Shown piece after piece: positions 12,945-26,022 of a stretch of DNA of 64,000 nt. Below the pieces are notes generated by a model that was not told the DNA's origin, did not search any database, and saw nothing but the letters and a program-made list of their open reading frames with translations. The DNA lies in NCBI RefSeq assembly GCF_033118175.1, contig NC_083691.1, forward strand, positions 60,230,001-60,294,000, given 5' to 3'. The DNA comes from Dama dama (Eukaryota; Chordata; Mammalia; Artiodactyla; Cervidae). The translations under genes were made by a program, and so were the position numbers. The stretch's first letter is position 1; every line of letters begins with the position of its first letter.

Positions 12945-13640
12945 AGTTTCCATTTTTATCTTTTTAAGTGGTTTTTAGTATAGGCACAAAGTCATGCGAC
13001 CAGCGCACTGATCCCAGAGCATTTTTGTCACCCCAGAAAGGAACCCCACACCCTGTAGCAATCCCTCCCTCTCCTCCTGTCCCCTCCTGTCCCCCAGCCC
13101 TGGGGCCACTCAGCTGCTTCCTGTCTCTATGGATTGGCCTATTCTCACCCCTCCATATAAATGGGATTTGTGTATGACCTTTTGTGTTTGACTTCTTTGC
13201 CTCAGCATCACATTTTCAGAGTTTTGTCGTGCCTGTCACACGTGTCAGCACCCCATTCTTTGTACAGCCGAGTAGTAATACGTCGAATAGAGAGGCTCAC
13301 TGGTTCTCACTGATGCCTGTCAGCCCTTGGACGTTTGGGCTGCCATCACCTCGTGATAGCTGTGGTGAGTCCTGCCATGAATGTTCTTGTCTGGATTGTG
13401 TGTGGACGAGTGTCCTCGTTGATCTAGGAGCAGAAGTGCTGGATAGCATGGTAACTGTTGAATCTTTTGAGGAGCTGCCTGATGGTTGCTCAGAGTTACC
13501 AAAGCATTTTTCATTCCCGTGGGCAAACTATAAGGATTCTGTTTCTCGGCCTTCATGCCAACAGCCACCAAGGTCTCTTTATGGTTATAGCCCTCCTTGT
13601 GGGCATGAAGTGGTTTCAGTTTATCTTTTAGATTTTAAAA
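12945..13640 (-). repeat. Old L1 3' region
   Basis: TTTTAGTATAGGCACAAAGT, TTTTTGTCACCCCAGAAAGG, GGATTGGCCTATTCTCACCC and ATAAATGGGATTTGTGTATG are the classic antisense old-L1 3' sequence. The 181-codon frame over it is not a gene. Confidence 0.78.
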
Positions 13641-15269
13641 TAATGATGAAGGTTGTGGCCACCACTTACCTTGGAAGGAAAACCATGCTGATGGTCTGTG
13701 AACTAATATTTATACATTACATTCTTTAACAGTCATGCTTTGAGAAGGCAAAGCTGACCTTTATTCTGACCTCCTTGCTGGAAGCTGTGGACACCTCCTG
13801 GTGGTAAAGGAGATGCTGAGGACAGGATGGAGGTGCAGACACCGGAGTCCGTCTCTAATCCCACCATGTCTTCTTTCCCACGGCCCAGTGAGCTTGAACT
13901 CCACACAGTTTTGAGCATGTGCTGATACGTCTTCTCCTGAAAGCAGTGGGACAGACGTCACCTCCCCAGGTCCTGTGTCCCCAGTTCTAAGTGACATGAT
14001 GGTTCATACAGGAACGTGTGATACTCAGCTCTGCAAGGAAAGTTTGTCCTGGGACTTGGCTTGTGTGAAGACACTTTTTAAAACCTGTGTGTGGTTTTGT
14101 TTTTGCTGGAGGTTGACAAAGGGTGTGATGCTTCTCAGCGGGCCCTGGAGGTCAGTGTGGGGGCCACCCAGCAGGCCACGTGTCCTTACGGGGCTCAGAA
14201 GCAGCGCTCAGTCTGACCTTCTGTACAGAGCAGTGCTGGCACCACCCAAGTGGGTGGGTCAGTCTCCACAGAGCAAGACAAGAAGTTATAGCATCTCTGG
14301 ACTGAGGTGGACATCAGGGACCCCTGCTCTGCTTACTTCCTTGGTACCCACCCCCCGCCCCCAGTGGCTCAGCCTCTTTAACTGCAGCCCCCAGAGTGGC
14401 TTTTTGTTGTCTGCCTGGACCCCAGACAGCAAGGAGCTCACCACCTCCAGGCAGCTCGTTCTCTTCTCAGTTCTCTTCTCTTCTCAGCTGGAAGGTTCTT
14501 TGTTCTGTGACCTCCCAGTCTGCTGCTCAGGAACACCCACCGGCAGCCTGGGCTTCAGCCTGTGGCCACTCGTGGCTCAGTCTTCGAATGGCAGCACTTT
14601 AATGCAAACAGCTAACCCTCCCTGACCCAGTGTCCAGGCAGCCCCTCACTCCTCCAGTGACCCCAGGCCTGCAGCCATGTGTGGGGCCTGCAATTGTCAT
14701 GGCCGCCTCTCCTGATCCCAACAGGAGTGTCTTAGGCCTTCACTTCACTCGTGGTGAAAAGCTTGGAGGGTTAAAAGCTTGTGTGGTGCTTAGGTTACAA
14801 TGAACGTCTGTAAGCTTTGTTTCTAGCAGCATTTTTGTTGGGAGATGCATTGTACACAAGAGAGGGTTCATGTGTGCAGTTGACAGAGCGAGAGTGGGAC
14901 AGGCGGGGATGCCTCCGCACAGCCAGACCCACGGGACCTGAGGCCCTGCCATCCTTCCTTTGTTCCCTTTGGGTGAAGCCACGCAAGGACACAGACACGG
15001 ATGCACGTGTCCACAGGGTCTGGGTGGTCGACTGGACACATTCTGTGCTCAGAACCACTGTGGTTTCTCCATGACCTTCTCCTGCTCAGCAAGGACTCGC
15101 CATGTCCTCACGTGAGGCATCCAGCATTCCCACCAGAGAGTGTCCATGATGTACGTGTCAGAATTTTCCTGCTTAAAGCCCAGGGGCGTTCCCTGCCCAT
15201 GAGGAAGTGTGTTCTTGCATGCGATCCCTGGGCTGTGCTCTTGGGCCTGCACACAGGGCTCTCACTGGC

Positions 15270-16410
15270 CATGCAAATAGACACTAGTTTTTATACCCTT
15301 GCAAACACTTGGTATTGTCAGACTTTTCAATGTTTGCCAACCTGGTGGGTTGGTATGGCATCATGTGTGCCTTAATTTTCAGGTCTCTGATGACCAGTGA
15401 CCAGTGCACTCATGGACCATTCATGTCTGTCTTATTCAATGCCTATTGGAATTTCCTGCCTTCTCCTTGAAAATAAGCAGACAGTGTTCATCTCTGGTTA
15501 CTGCCACTGTTCTTAGTGGTTTGGACACACTGACGGTTCTGATCCTTCCCGGTGAAGTAGTTGCTAGTACGGTGATGCCTGCCTCCTAGGTGAGGTAGCC
15601 GAGGGCCAGGTGGAGTGTCTTGTCCGATCCTGGAGGTGATAGCAGGTCAGGGATGGCCCCTGACACTCTAACCACTAACTCATTTATATGTTCTGGGGAC
15701 TACTACTCAACATCTTTTCCCAGCTTGTGGATTATCTTTTTCTTTTTAGTGTCCTGTGATGAAGAGACATTTTCTTAGTGTTGTTGAATTGAACACATTT
15801 TATGGTCAATGTCTGTCTTGTGTCTGATTTAAAAAATCTTTTCCTACCTTAGCTCCTTAGATTAGCTTCTAAAAGTTTCATAGTTTGCTTTTCATGTTGA
15901 AGACTGTAATCTGGCTGGAAATAATTTCATACGGTATGATACAAAGGGCTATCTTTTCCCGTGTGGATGCTCCAATTTTGCCCACACCCTTTATTAGACA
16001 CTTGGCCTTGCCGTGCTGTCTGAGCACACATGCTCAGGATCACATCTCCCTGTGGGGTGCTGTTTCTGGAATGGCTCAGTCCCCTCCGCCTGTCTATCCC
16101 TAATTCCATTATGTTCTAATAATTGCTATACCTTCTTTAAAGTCTTGATGTCTAGTAGGAACAGGAACTTTGCTGATCCACATGAATTTCGAATCAATTT
16201 GTCAAAATCCTGCTGAGATTTCCATTGGAAATGCATTTGAACCATGCATCAGTTTGAGAGAAAAGTATAGCTTTTCTCAATCCTCCTACTCAAAAACATT
16301 GTATTTCTTTCCATTAATTTCAATGATCTCTAAGGTCTTTCAATAAACTTTCATGATATTCTCCATAAAGGGAATGCATATTTTTTGTTAAATATGTTCC
16401 TAGTACCATT
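15270..16410 (-). repeat. Old L1, 3' end and part of ORF2 (antisense)
   Basis: CTTGGTATTGTCAGACTTTT, GGTGGGTTGGTATGGCATCA, and later GTCAAAATCCTGCTGAGATT and CATTGTATTTCTTTCCATTA are antisense L1 phrases. No intact frame remains. Part of 15555-15690 may instead be a MIR remnant. Confidence 0.65.
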
Positions 16411-16417
16411 TGTAATC

Positions 16418-16550
16418 CTGGAGAAGGGAATGGCAACCCATTCCACTATTCTTGCCTGGATAATCCCATGGACAGAGGAGCCTGGCGGGCTACAGGCCAT
16501 GGGGTCGCAAAGAGTCAGACATGACTGAGCAACTAACACACTACAGTAGC
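16418..16550 (+). mobile_element. Bov-A2-type SINE
   Basis: It reads CTGGAGAAGGGAATGGCAAC, then CATGGACAGAGGAGCCTGGC and GGGGTCGCAAAGAGTCAGAC. It is inserted in the old antisense L1 sequence. Confidence 0.88.
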
Positions 16551-17345
16551 AACAAAGATAAAAAATATTTTTAAAACTTATGTACTCTACTTGTTGACTG
16601 TGTATAGAAAAACAACTGACCTTTGTATATTGTTGGTTGGATCCCATAACCCATCTTCAGGTGCTTGTGTGGTGTGTGGAGCTCAGCAAACAGAAAAAGA
16701 AAGTCATGTGAAAGCAAATAGTGTCCAGGAGTCTCTCTGGGGAACCTGCAGCTTTGGGTCTAATGGGTTTCCTGGACCACCAGTCATGGAACCAGGCACT
16801 GAGAAGGGGATGCCATAAGGTTCCTGGCCCTGAAGAAGTGTTTCTTTTCATCCAGATGAAGTAAGAGTTCAAAGGTTTTCAAGGCATGTGCGTGATGAGC
16901 TGCATGTGGCTGTACCAACTGTTTGTCTCCTTGTCTCCGGCTGTGGGAGGTTCCCTGAGGGAAAGTGCAGGAATGCGTCCTGTGCCGGGCTTCAGTCACA
17001 GTGAATGTGCATGATCGGCCTGTGCTGCCAGGGGCAGGAAGAACGCTGCCTCTCCTCAATTTTGGTTTGACGTCAAATGTTATTGCAAAACTGAAGAGAA
17101 ATGGCAAGCTCCTCCTTGCCCCATCTCTTTCCTTACTTTTTTCTTTTTCTCATCTTGGCATATCTCAGAAGCATCAGGACTTTTATACTGTAGATTTTTC
17201 AAGTTGCGTAAGCTCCATGTATTGTCATATAAATGAATGCTCCATCTTCCAGGAAGCAGGTGGATGACAGGTGAAACAAGGTAGCACTTGACGTCTGCAC
17301 TGAGACGCAAAACAGAGGCCGCCATCGCTAGCCCCGCGAGGACGG

Positions 17346-17395
<50 letters not shown>
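17346..17395 (+). repeat. Compound microsatellite (GT)n(GA)n
   Basis: About ten GT dinucleotides run directly into about fourteen GA dinucleotides without interruption. Confidence 0.97.
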
Positions 17396-17400
<5 letters not shown>

Positions 17401-18117
17401 CCACCATGCATGGGCTCTGTGTGAAGGGCTGGGAACCCTCTGGAAGGGTCCCTGAGCTGCTCACCACTGGTCACTAGCACCCTGGGCATATTTGTGATGG
17501 GAACCCTGAAACATGTGCCAAGCACACGGGGTGCCAAGGGTTAGCTTGTGGTCTGAGCCCAGGAGAAAGGCCAGGGATTTGGAATCTTCACAGAGTCTGT
17601 GGTTGATGTTGGACCAAAATCTAAAAAGGATGCCTCGACTTTTCTCTTGAGCACAGGATGGTGACAGAAGAAAAACTGAAAACCCATGCTGTGGGCCTGG
17701 AGCTCTGCTGCCCTGAGCATTGGAATCAAGACACTGAGACACCAACCACCCCCAGTCCTGCCTCCTCCTCTTTTCTCTCTGCAGCCCACTTACTTCATAA
17801 AGAAACCAATTTGAGTGTGAAAAGAGGCATTCTCAAAGGCAGGACCTTCTCAGACCCCTGCCTGTCCTTCCTGCCTGGAGTGTCTTCCCCCAAGCTGCAG
17901 GCTTCAGGTCCCCCCATGGCCTCTCCCACCAACTTGATTTAAACTGTGAAGCCCCTACCGGCTGACTCTTGGACTCTTTTGCCTTATTCCTTGTCCAGGG
18001 CTCTCTGTCTTCAGCATGTTGTGTGTATGGATGGCTTATTTTGTACATCTCTCCCCGCTTCTACAACGTGTGGCCCCTCAGGGCAGGAGCATTTCCTGTC
18101 CACTTTGTTTCTGATGT

Positions 18118-18732
18118 ATTGTTGTTGTTCAGTTGCTAAGTTGTGTGCAACTCTTTGTGACCCTATGGACTGCAGCAAACCAGGCTTCCCTGTCCTTCAG
18201 TATCTCCTATAGTTTGCCCAAACTCTTGTCCATTGAGTCGATGATATCATCAACCGTCTCATTCTCTGTCACCCCCTTCTCCTCCTGCCCTCAATCTTTC
18301 CCAGCATCAGAGTCTTTTCCAGTGAGTTGGCTTTTTGCATTAGGTGGCCAAAGTATTGGAGCTTCAGTTTCAGCATCGGTCTTTCCAGTAAATATTCAGG
18401 GTTGATTTCCTTTAGGACTGGCTGGTTCAATCTCCTTGCAGTCCAAGGGACTCTCAAGACTCAAGAGTCTTCTCCAACACCACAGTTCAAAGGCATCACT
18501 TCTTTGGTGCTCAACTTTCTTTATAGTCCAACTCTCATATCCATACATGACTACTAGAAAAACCATAGCTTTGACTAGATGGACCTTTGTCAGCAAAGTG
18601 ATGTTTCTGCTTTTTAATATGCTGTCTAGGTTGGTCATAGCTTTTCTTCCAAGGAACAAGCATCATTTAATTTTATGACTTCAGTCACTGTCTGCAGTGA
18701 TTTTGGAGCCCAAGAAAATACAATCTGTCATA
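18118..18732 (-). mobile_element. BovB LINE, 3' end (5'-truncated, antisense)
   Basis: It begins with the BovB 3' terminal motif (GTTGTTCAGTTGCTAAGTTG) and reads back through the C-terminal part of ORF2 to GGAGCCCAAGAAAATACAAT. The minus-strand frame at 18396-18659 carries a broken BovB ORF2 C-terminus (VMYGYESWTIKK). Confidence 0.9.
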
Positions 18733-20395
18733 ATAGCAGTTCCTAAGATGTGTCTGGCCCAAGTTAGGTGGCCAGTGTACATGCAGCCGAGGACTTGAAT
18801 ACTACCAGCAGTTCTGAAGAGTCTTTTGTTAAGACTCCGGAAGGGGCTGCAGCTCCCTGGCCCTCCCTATGGCCTTGTGGTGATCTGGGCCTGCGCAGGA
18901 CTGGGGCTGAGCCCGTCCACACTGAGCCTCGGGGGCCTGCAAGCCGGTGGTGGGTCCAAGACAGTGACCTTCCCTCCAGCCGCAGTGAGAAGACAGTGCA
19001 ATGTTTCCGGTCCTCTGGACGCTTTGGTCTGGCCCTGTAGTGCCTGAGGCTGACTGTAAGGGCAGCAGTGGAGGCTCTTTACCCAGAGGGCTGTGGCCTG
19101 TAGCCCCCTCAGCCTGCCTGAGTCCTGCCTCCCTGGCCTCTGTGTCTCTCTGGGCTCAGCCTGCTGTGTCCTCGGGCCCCATCTTACAGAAGCTCATGCC
19201 CTAGGGCGCTGAGGCCCACCCTGTGGCAGATGCTGTGAAGGTCAAACCTCTGGCCAGGGCTGCCTCCCTCTCGCCAACAGCTCAGCTCTGACCAAGGATC
19301 GCCCCTCCAAGTTGCTTCACGCTGCCTCTGACCCTGCCTGCTCTCAGGGCTGTGCGGGAATGAGACAGAGCCTTCCCACCCACGCGCATGGGGCCCCAGG
19401 CTCCCCTCTGCTCAGAAGGCTTTGTGCCTTCAGTCATGCCGGGATGCCTTTCTTAACTTCCCTGCCACTCTGAGCAAGCTGGGCTGCCCACGGTAGGCAG
19501 GACTGGTGGGCAGGATCGGCTTTATCTGTCAGGCAGGAGGTGGGGGCGTCAACGTCTCTGCTGGGCAGGTCTCACAGACTCTGGGGTCCGCAGGCAGCCG
19601 CTTGTTGCCTGGGTGGGTGAAGAGGCATACCACACTCTTAAATTTACACAGTATGTTAATCATGTTCTCACAAATGGCAACGAAACATTTCTTGCCGTGC
19701 GTGATAAATGATCAGCAACCACTGGGTTCCTCTGAGTTGCTCTGATGGGGGAATGAACAGTCAAGCTAGGCCTTGGTGTGGCAGCCGGCATAAGGCAAGG
19801 GCAGCCTTTGTGCACCCACCCCTGCTATCGGCGTGGGGCTGGGCTGTATGGCGGCCTGTGTCTTGGAAGGTGAGTGCGGTGGAGCCTGGCTGGGTGGAGC
19901 GGCCTCCCTAGGGGTCTGCTTTCTGGCAGGTGTGTGGTAGGAATGGCCCTGGCCCTGGGCAGACACCTCAGTGTCTACCTTTGTCCACTCTAAAGTCACA
20001 TGAGAGCATGAAGGTGAGAAGGGACTTCCCGTGGGCATGTCGCCACACAGCAGGCCAGTCCTATGGCACATGGAGCACGTTTGGAGCAAACCTGCCCCCA
20101 GGAAGTCCCCCCTTTCCATCTTGTAGTGAGTTTGCCAAATAACATCAAAAGATGAAATGTCTTGATCAGATTATCGCCTAAGGTCTTTGTTTCCACAGAA
20201 CTCACTGGTGTGTATGTCGCCTGTCGTGTGATGTGGACAAGTTGAGAGGACACATCACATCTTGCACAGCCAGGCCCTTAAACATGCTGATGCCCAGTCA
20301 CCACTGATCCCTCCAGGGCCTGGGACCTTTGGAGCTGGATTCCTAAGGCAACTGTTTCTTTTTTAACCTGGATATTTATAAATACCTTATTTTTC

Positions 20396-20805
20396 CCTTG
20401 CTGTTGTTGTTTAGTCGCTAAGTTGTGTTCAACTGTTTGCAACCTCATGGACTGTAGCACATTAGGCCTTCTTGTCCTTCACCATCTCCCAGAGTTTGCT
20501 CAAACTCATGTCCATTGAGTCAGTGATGCCATCCAACCATCTCATCCTCTGTTGTCCCCTTCTCCTCCTGCCTTCAATCTTTCCCAGCATCAGGGTCTTT
20601 TCCAATGAGTCGGCTGTTCGCACCAGGTGGCCAAAGTATTGGAGCTTCAGCTTCAACATCAGTCCTTCCAATGAATATTCAGGACTGATTTCCTTTAGGA
20701 TGGACTGGTTGGATCTCCTTGCAGTCCAAGGGACCCTTGGGAGTCTTCTCCAGCACCATCGATTCTTTGGTGTTCAGCCTTGTTTATGATCCAGCTCTTC
20801 TTTGG
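20396..20805 (-). mobile_element. BovB LINE, 3' end fragment (antisense)
   Basis: It starts with GTTGTTTAGTCGCTAAGTTG, passes GCATCAGGGTCTTTTCCAAT and CAAGGGACCCTTGGGAGTCT, and stops near 20805. The frame is broken. Confidence 0.88.
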
Positions 20806-21489
20806 TAACATTGAAATAATGATGTTTTTAAAAGTATTTAAAATAAGGTGGTATTAGTGAGGGCTGAAATAAGGGCCTGAAAGGAGCCATCTGCCTCTCA
20901 TTCCTGAGAAAGGGCAGAGCCAATGAGAAGCTTCTGCTTTCCTTCCGGTTGCCCAGACACCCAGACACCCTTTCATACGTGGCTGGAGATTTCATATGTG
21001 GCTGGAGATCCCAGCACAAAGCCCCTCCCTATAAAGCAGACTCTGGTGAGTGACCTTCCTGCAGGAGCCCGGGTGGAATGTGGGGACATATGACTGGCTG
21101 AGCACCCCTGGATTGAGGCCACAACAGACTTGGGGTTGTTGGGGAGTTGCAGGCAGCTAGCGCCTCATCTCCTAGGGGAGCACTGGGGCACATGCCACCA
21201 AACAGACCCTCTAGGGGCTTGATCATATGCTCATCTGGTAACCAGTGTCCCGAATATGACTAGGAGCTTCTCAGAGTCAGTCTGCTGTTTGCTTGTCTTC
21301 CCCGAGAGTGGAAAAATGAACAATTCTTCCCCAAACTGGATAAATGCAACACAAGTCTGGACACTCCCAGCCTAATGGTCAGCAATCCACCTTCCCTTTT
21401 CCTTCTGCACTAAACAGAGAATTGTCAGGGTCCCCCACCTCTCTGGTTTGGATGGTGGTTAAAAGAAGAGGGCTGGCCCCCTCTTACCA

Positions 21490-21655
21490 GCCTCACGACA
21501 TCTAGGAGCTGATTTGCCTCTTAGTTTTTCTCACTTGTCAAGTGGCGGTAATGACTGATTCCTACTTCTCACGGTTCCTGTGAGCAGTAATCGAGTTGCC
21601 TGGCTTGCATGGCTCAGGGTCTACAGCTAGATAAGTGTTTGTGTTGTTATCAAGC
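21490..21655 (+). repeat. MIR SINE remnant
   Basis: The block TTTTTCTCACTTGTCAAGTG, GCGGTAATGACTGATTCC and CACGGTTCCTGTGAGCAGTA resembles the MIR core and 3' region in sense orientation. Confidence 0.6.
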
Positions 21656-21659
21656 GCAG

Positions 21660-21825
21660 CATGAGTGGCAGGTATGTGCTGGGCTCCAGAGGACAGTCTA
21701 CCACTCCGCCACCTCTGGGACCCGGACGTGTTACTGAACTTCACTGTGCTTTAGCTCCTTGTCTGCAAAGTGGCAATGACATAAGGCCAGCCTCATAGGG
21801 TTGATGTGAGTGTCTGGTGGGTGGA
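21660..21825 (+). repeat. MIR SINE remnant
   Basis: TTACTGAACTTCACTGTGCT, TCCTTGTCTGCAAAGTGGCA and CCTCATAGGGTTGATGTGAG are a clear sense MIR 3' region, directly after another MIR-like copy. Confidence 0.7.
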
Positions 21826-22990
21826 AAGGGGTGCAGCCTGGTGCTCAGGAGGAAGGAGCCAGTCCTCACTGAAGAAGGGGTGACAGTGACTGTGAGTCAC
21901 AATAGAGTGTCCCCTAGAATCAAAGGGGCCCTGAGCCAGTGCCCACAGAGACGCAGGAGGGAGAGGGGGTGTCACACAGGGTTCTGCTTCTCTGGTATCA
22001 CTTCTGTCAGATGCAATTTAAAGCCAATGTGAGCAGGTGCCAGGCCGGCCGGTGTCCTCACTGTACCCTCTGACCTGTGTTCCTGCTGGAGAGCTGGGCT
22101 CCTCATTGGCCGTTTTCTGTGCTTAAAAGCATTTGCCTTTTCTAGGACCGCATTCAGGCTCCTGAAACACTTGTTTGCCTCAGCCAGCGGTCCGTGAGAA
22201 TTTTTTCATAGTGGGTTCTCCATTAAGAGATAAGAAGCTCCTTATGTACCACCAGTTCTATCCTCTTCAGGTTCCTGGGGAATGTGGGAGGGTGGATTTG
22301 ATGACCTGGTGTGTGAGCCAGGCCTGAGTGTAGAGTCTGCTGCCCACGTGCCTGGCGGGGCTGCTCCCCAGTGTAACAGGTGACTCGCTCCCCTGGGGTG
22401 AGCAGAGTCTCGTCTCTGACCTTGGCCACACTCACCTTGACCTTCTACCTCACCTTTTCATACTTGTCAGAAGAGCTTGGGCTCTCCTTGGGAACTGCAC
22501 ATTACAGAGCACCCCTGCCCCTGCAGGGGTACGTGGGGAAGACAAGTCCAGGCCTGGAGCCCAGTGTTCGTGCTGCAAACCTGGGGTTGTCCTCACTCCA
22601 CCTGCCTGGGGACATGTTGTACACATGTCTTTAGTTGCAAGCTTCCATGACCTTCAGGGTAAGGGATGTTTCACTCCCCAGAGGCACAGAGCCTACTTCA
22701 GGACCTGGTGTATCGTGGTATCCCGTAAGGTTCTTGGAGAAACAAGTGTCCAAACATGAAGAAGAAACAACCATCAAAATAAAAGAGAGAAAGAAAGAGC
22801 CAGGATCCAAAGGAAGCTTTTAATAAGAAAAAGAGAAGAAGGAGCTTAAAATTTAACCTACAATAAAAGTGAAACCTGGGAACCTCCCTGCTGGAGTGTG
22901 ATATAGTGACAGCTTCCTTACAGATGAAATTTGTCGACTAGGAGACAGGGACTTTCTGGTTAAATACATTAGTAACATGTACCTTTTCAG

Positions 22991-23098
22991 GTAATTCTAA
23001 ATCTGAGCGTGTCCATGTTAGAAGGAAAGTATGTGTGTGACGACCTCCATGGCGATGTTAAGTGCTTTGACTTGAAGCTGCATATGAGCAAAGAAATT
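22991..23098 (+). other. Possible cryptic or lineage-specific exon (36 open codons)
   Basis: A segment of exactly 108 nt is bounded by a pyrimidine-rich acceptor (accttttcag) and a near-consensus donor (gtaagt). It is open only in the phase that would match a phase-0 neighbour, and includes KYVCDDLHGDVKCFDL. I do not recognise the sequence, and it is not part of any known SH3RF3 product I can recall. It is not an evident repeat. Thirty-six open codons can arise by chance, so this is only a candidate. Confidence 0.2.
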
Positions 23099-26022
23099 GT
23101 AAGTCCCACCTCAGACCCGGGTAGATACAGGCTAACCTGCTGATGAGAAGATCTCAAAACATGGCAGCTCAATCAGGATAAAGTTTCCTTTTTTTCACGT
23201 GACATCTGGGCTCTGCTTCCCAACGTCATGTGAGGACCTGGTCCTTCCCTCCTTTGCTTGGAGTGTCATCTTTGTGGGAAATGCCGCAACCCCCTCCTCC
23301 GCCCCCAGGGAGGGAGGTGCTGGTTAAGTGTTGGGAGCTGAGGGATGAGGAGTGGAATTTCCTAGCTCGGCCCAGAACTGGCTCAAGTCCCTCTCACTTG
23401 CCTTCATTGCCTGGAATCTTGGCGTGTGGCCAGGGTTCCCCTCAAGCAGGGCTGGGAGGTGAAGTTCTTAACTGGTGAGCTTGGCGCCAGTTGAAACTTG
23501 AAATATTCTCCCTGACAGGAGGAGCAGGTGGACTTGGGGGACAATTGGCTGTCACCGCTGCCTTCTGAGACCCTGAGACATTTGACTGGTTTGAGGCTGG
23601 GTGCTCTCCCCCTGGGGCCCACCCGCTGTCCAGGGAACTCACCAGGGTGTGTCTCCCTCAGGAGGCAGGCCCTGTATCTCCAGCTCCTAGCCCTCGCTTG
23701 GCCTGGCTCCTCTCTGAGTGACCACGGGGATTTCCAGTCGTCTGCGCCCGGCCAGTGGTAACAAGGTTTAGAGCCGTGTGGACTCTCGACCTGCCATCCT
23801 GGGAGAAGTCCTTCCAGCCAAAGGCCCTTAAGCCAACTGTAGTCCTAGGATTGGCTTGGCGGCCCACAGGGCCAGCCATTTGGTAGGTGTTTCGAGAGTG
23901 TGATCTGAACCAGGCCAGGGTCGGGGATGTAGCCTCAAATGTAGAAGCAGGTGGTGCCTGTCCTGGGGGCCCCCACACTGGTAACACGTGCCTCATGGGG
24001 AGCGGTGTGGAGGGAGAACCAGAGAGTCCTTGGAGTCTGAAGACTGAAGGAGTTCTTTGTCCACACTCTTCACCCTGTCTTTCTGGGGGTCAGACTGTGA
24101 GACCTGGTTGTGGGACGGTCTCTCGGGGGCCTTATGGGCAGCCGAGTGCAAGCAGTGCATCTGCAAAGCTCACCTATATGTTGATCCCAGTTAAGACAGA
24201 CCTGGGGCCTGCCGTGCCTGCATGACATCCCGCAGCTCCTACATGTCCCGAGTCCTGAGCCGTGAGCCCAACGTCATCTGTCTTCATTATCACGGATGTC
24301 CCGCAGGGTGGCTGTGCTAATCGTTGTAGGCATCCCAGTTGTGTGTCCCTCTCACTCCCCTTTCATCTTGTTTCCTGGGTGTCTTGAGCCTGTGGAGTGG
24401 AACTTGGCAGTGGTGTTCAACTCAGCCGTTCCTCAGAGGGGTACTTAGAGGGACGGGCTGCAGAGACCCCGCAGGCTTCCTGAGGTTGGGCCAGGGGCTG
24501 GTCTCAGGGGTCCTCTGGTTGCTGCTGTGACATCTGCGGTCTTTTGTTGGCCCCACGTCTACCTGCCAGGATCTCATCATGGACTCCTTAGTTCATCTCA
24601 TCAAGCATGAGAGGGTGAGAGGCTGGGGGTGCAAGACCCACCAGCTCCAAGCATTGCCGGCGGGAGAGGCTTGGGTTCACATAGCAGCTTCCCCCAGCAC
24701 CATCTGACTTCTAATCTTCACCCCCAGGAGTGCGCCTTCCCTTCCCCACCACGAATCTTAAGGTGGCCCCTCCTCTCGGTTCTGTAGGAGATGCTGGTCT
24801 TGGCAGTCTGAGGGGCAGGAGGGGATTAGTGAGGTGGGTGTCTCCCCATCTCCCAGTCCTGCTCCCCTCGTCTGCCTCCTCTTGCTACCTCCCGGTCCAC
24901 TGACAGGACCAAACAGCAGCTTGGCCACCTCAGCAGGTGTGGCTGGAGCTGGTAAGGTTGTGTGCTTGCTCCCCGCCCAGCACTCCGACCGCCAGATGGG
25001 CGTGACTGCCTGAGGCTGTGGCAGGAGCCCGAGCCATCTGCTAGGCTCCCTCCTGTCTGCTCTGGAGGCATCTGGCCCCTGTCTTTCCCTCACTCAGAGG
25101 CTGGGACCCGTGGGAACTGGCCACTGCAGAGAAGCAGGAGAGAAACTCAGGCGCCCTGGCCTTCACAAACCAGACTGGGGGTTAGTTGGCAGGTGCCCCA
25201 GGCGCAAGGTGTGGGGTTCAGTGGACCCGTGTTACCCAAGAGCAGGGGGGCCCGAGGGTGGCTCAAGGCCAGACGGCAGATCAGAAGGGCAGTGGGCTCG
25301 ATGACCTTTGACAGGAGGATGGGGGCATCCCGAGACCTAAAGAGGACCTGCCTCAGGCTCTTGTGGATGAGACCTCTCTGACCTCCGGAAGCCAGGGGCC
25401 ATGGCGGGCGAGATGTGGGGTGGTGGGGCGGCCGGGACCCCTCATGAGCACTCTCAGCCCTAGAGGTGCCTTTCCCCCTGGTGGGCCTGGAGCCTGTGCC
25501 CCCAGGCCCTGCAGCGGTGATGTGGGAGGGTGCGAAACAGCCCAGCAAGTCTGTCCTTTCAGCTTGAAACCCCCCAGACACACATTCTGAGTCACTGTCC
25601 TGTGTGATGGTGGTAGCCGGGAATGCAGCAGGGGGGATGGCACCCAGGGGATGAGCAGTCAGCATACAGTGGTGGGCAAAGCGTCTGGAGCCAGAGCCCG
25701 GGTAGGGGCCGTGTCCCTCTCAGAGTCTGTATGAAGGTCTCCCAGCTCCTCCTCAGCATCCTTCCAGCTTAGCGTGTGGCAGCCCTCAGGGAGGCCTGGG
25801 GCATGTCTGGGGACCCTCTGCAGACCCCGCCCAGCAGGGCGTGGCCCATGTTTCTGGGGCGAGTCGAGTTAGGCTGTTGTCCCAAGCACTGTGCATACCT
25901 GGTGGGCTGTCAGTACCCTGTATTCCTCAGAGGTATCCCCCTTCCTGGGCTCTGAGACTTGGGGGCCCCGCAGGTCAGACACTGGCCAGACAGCTGCTGA
26001 GTAACACCTGTTCTGTTTCCAG

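Larger units (their letters stand above)
1..26022 (+). other. Intron sequence upstream of the first visible SH3RF3 exon
   Basis: No coding exon of the gene is recognisable here. The gene's RING-containing first part must lie further upstream, so this is inferred to be the 3' part of a large intron. It is mostly GC-rich unique sequence punctuated by the repeats listed separately. Open frames on both strands show no protein family signature and often cross repeats. A perfect 15-bp tandem duplication sits at 1899-1928. A stretch with good splice signals at 22991-23098 is listed as a possible exon. Positions 1040-1520 are more AT-rich and may be an unrecognised old repeat. Confidence 0.7.

Noticed and set aside
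13184..13729. 181-codon + strand open frame
   Set aside because: It lies mostly on antisense L1 3' sequence.
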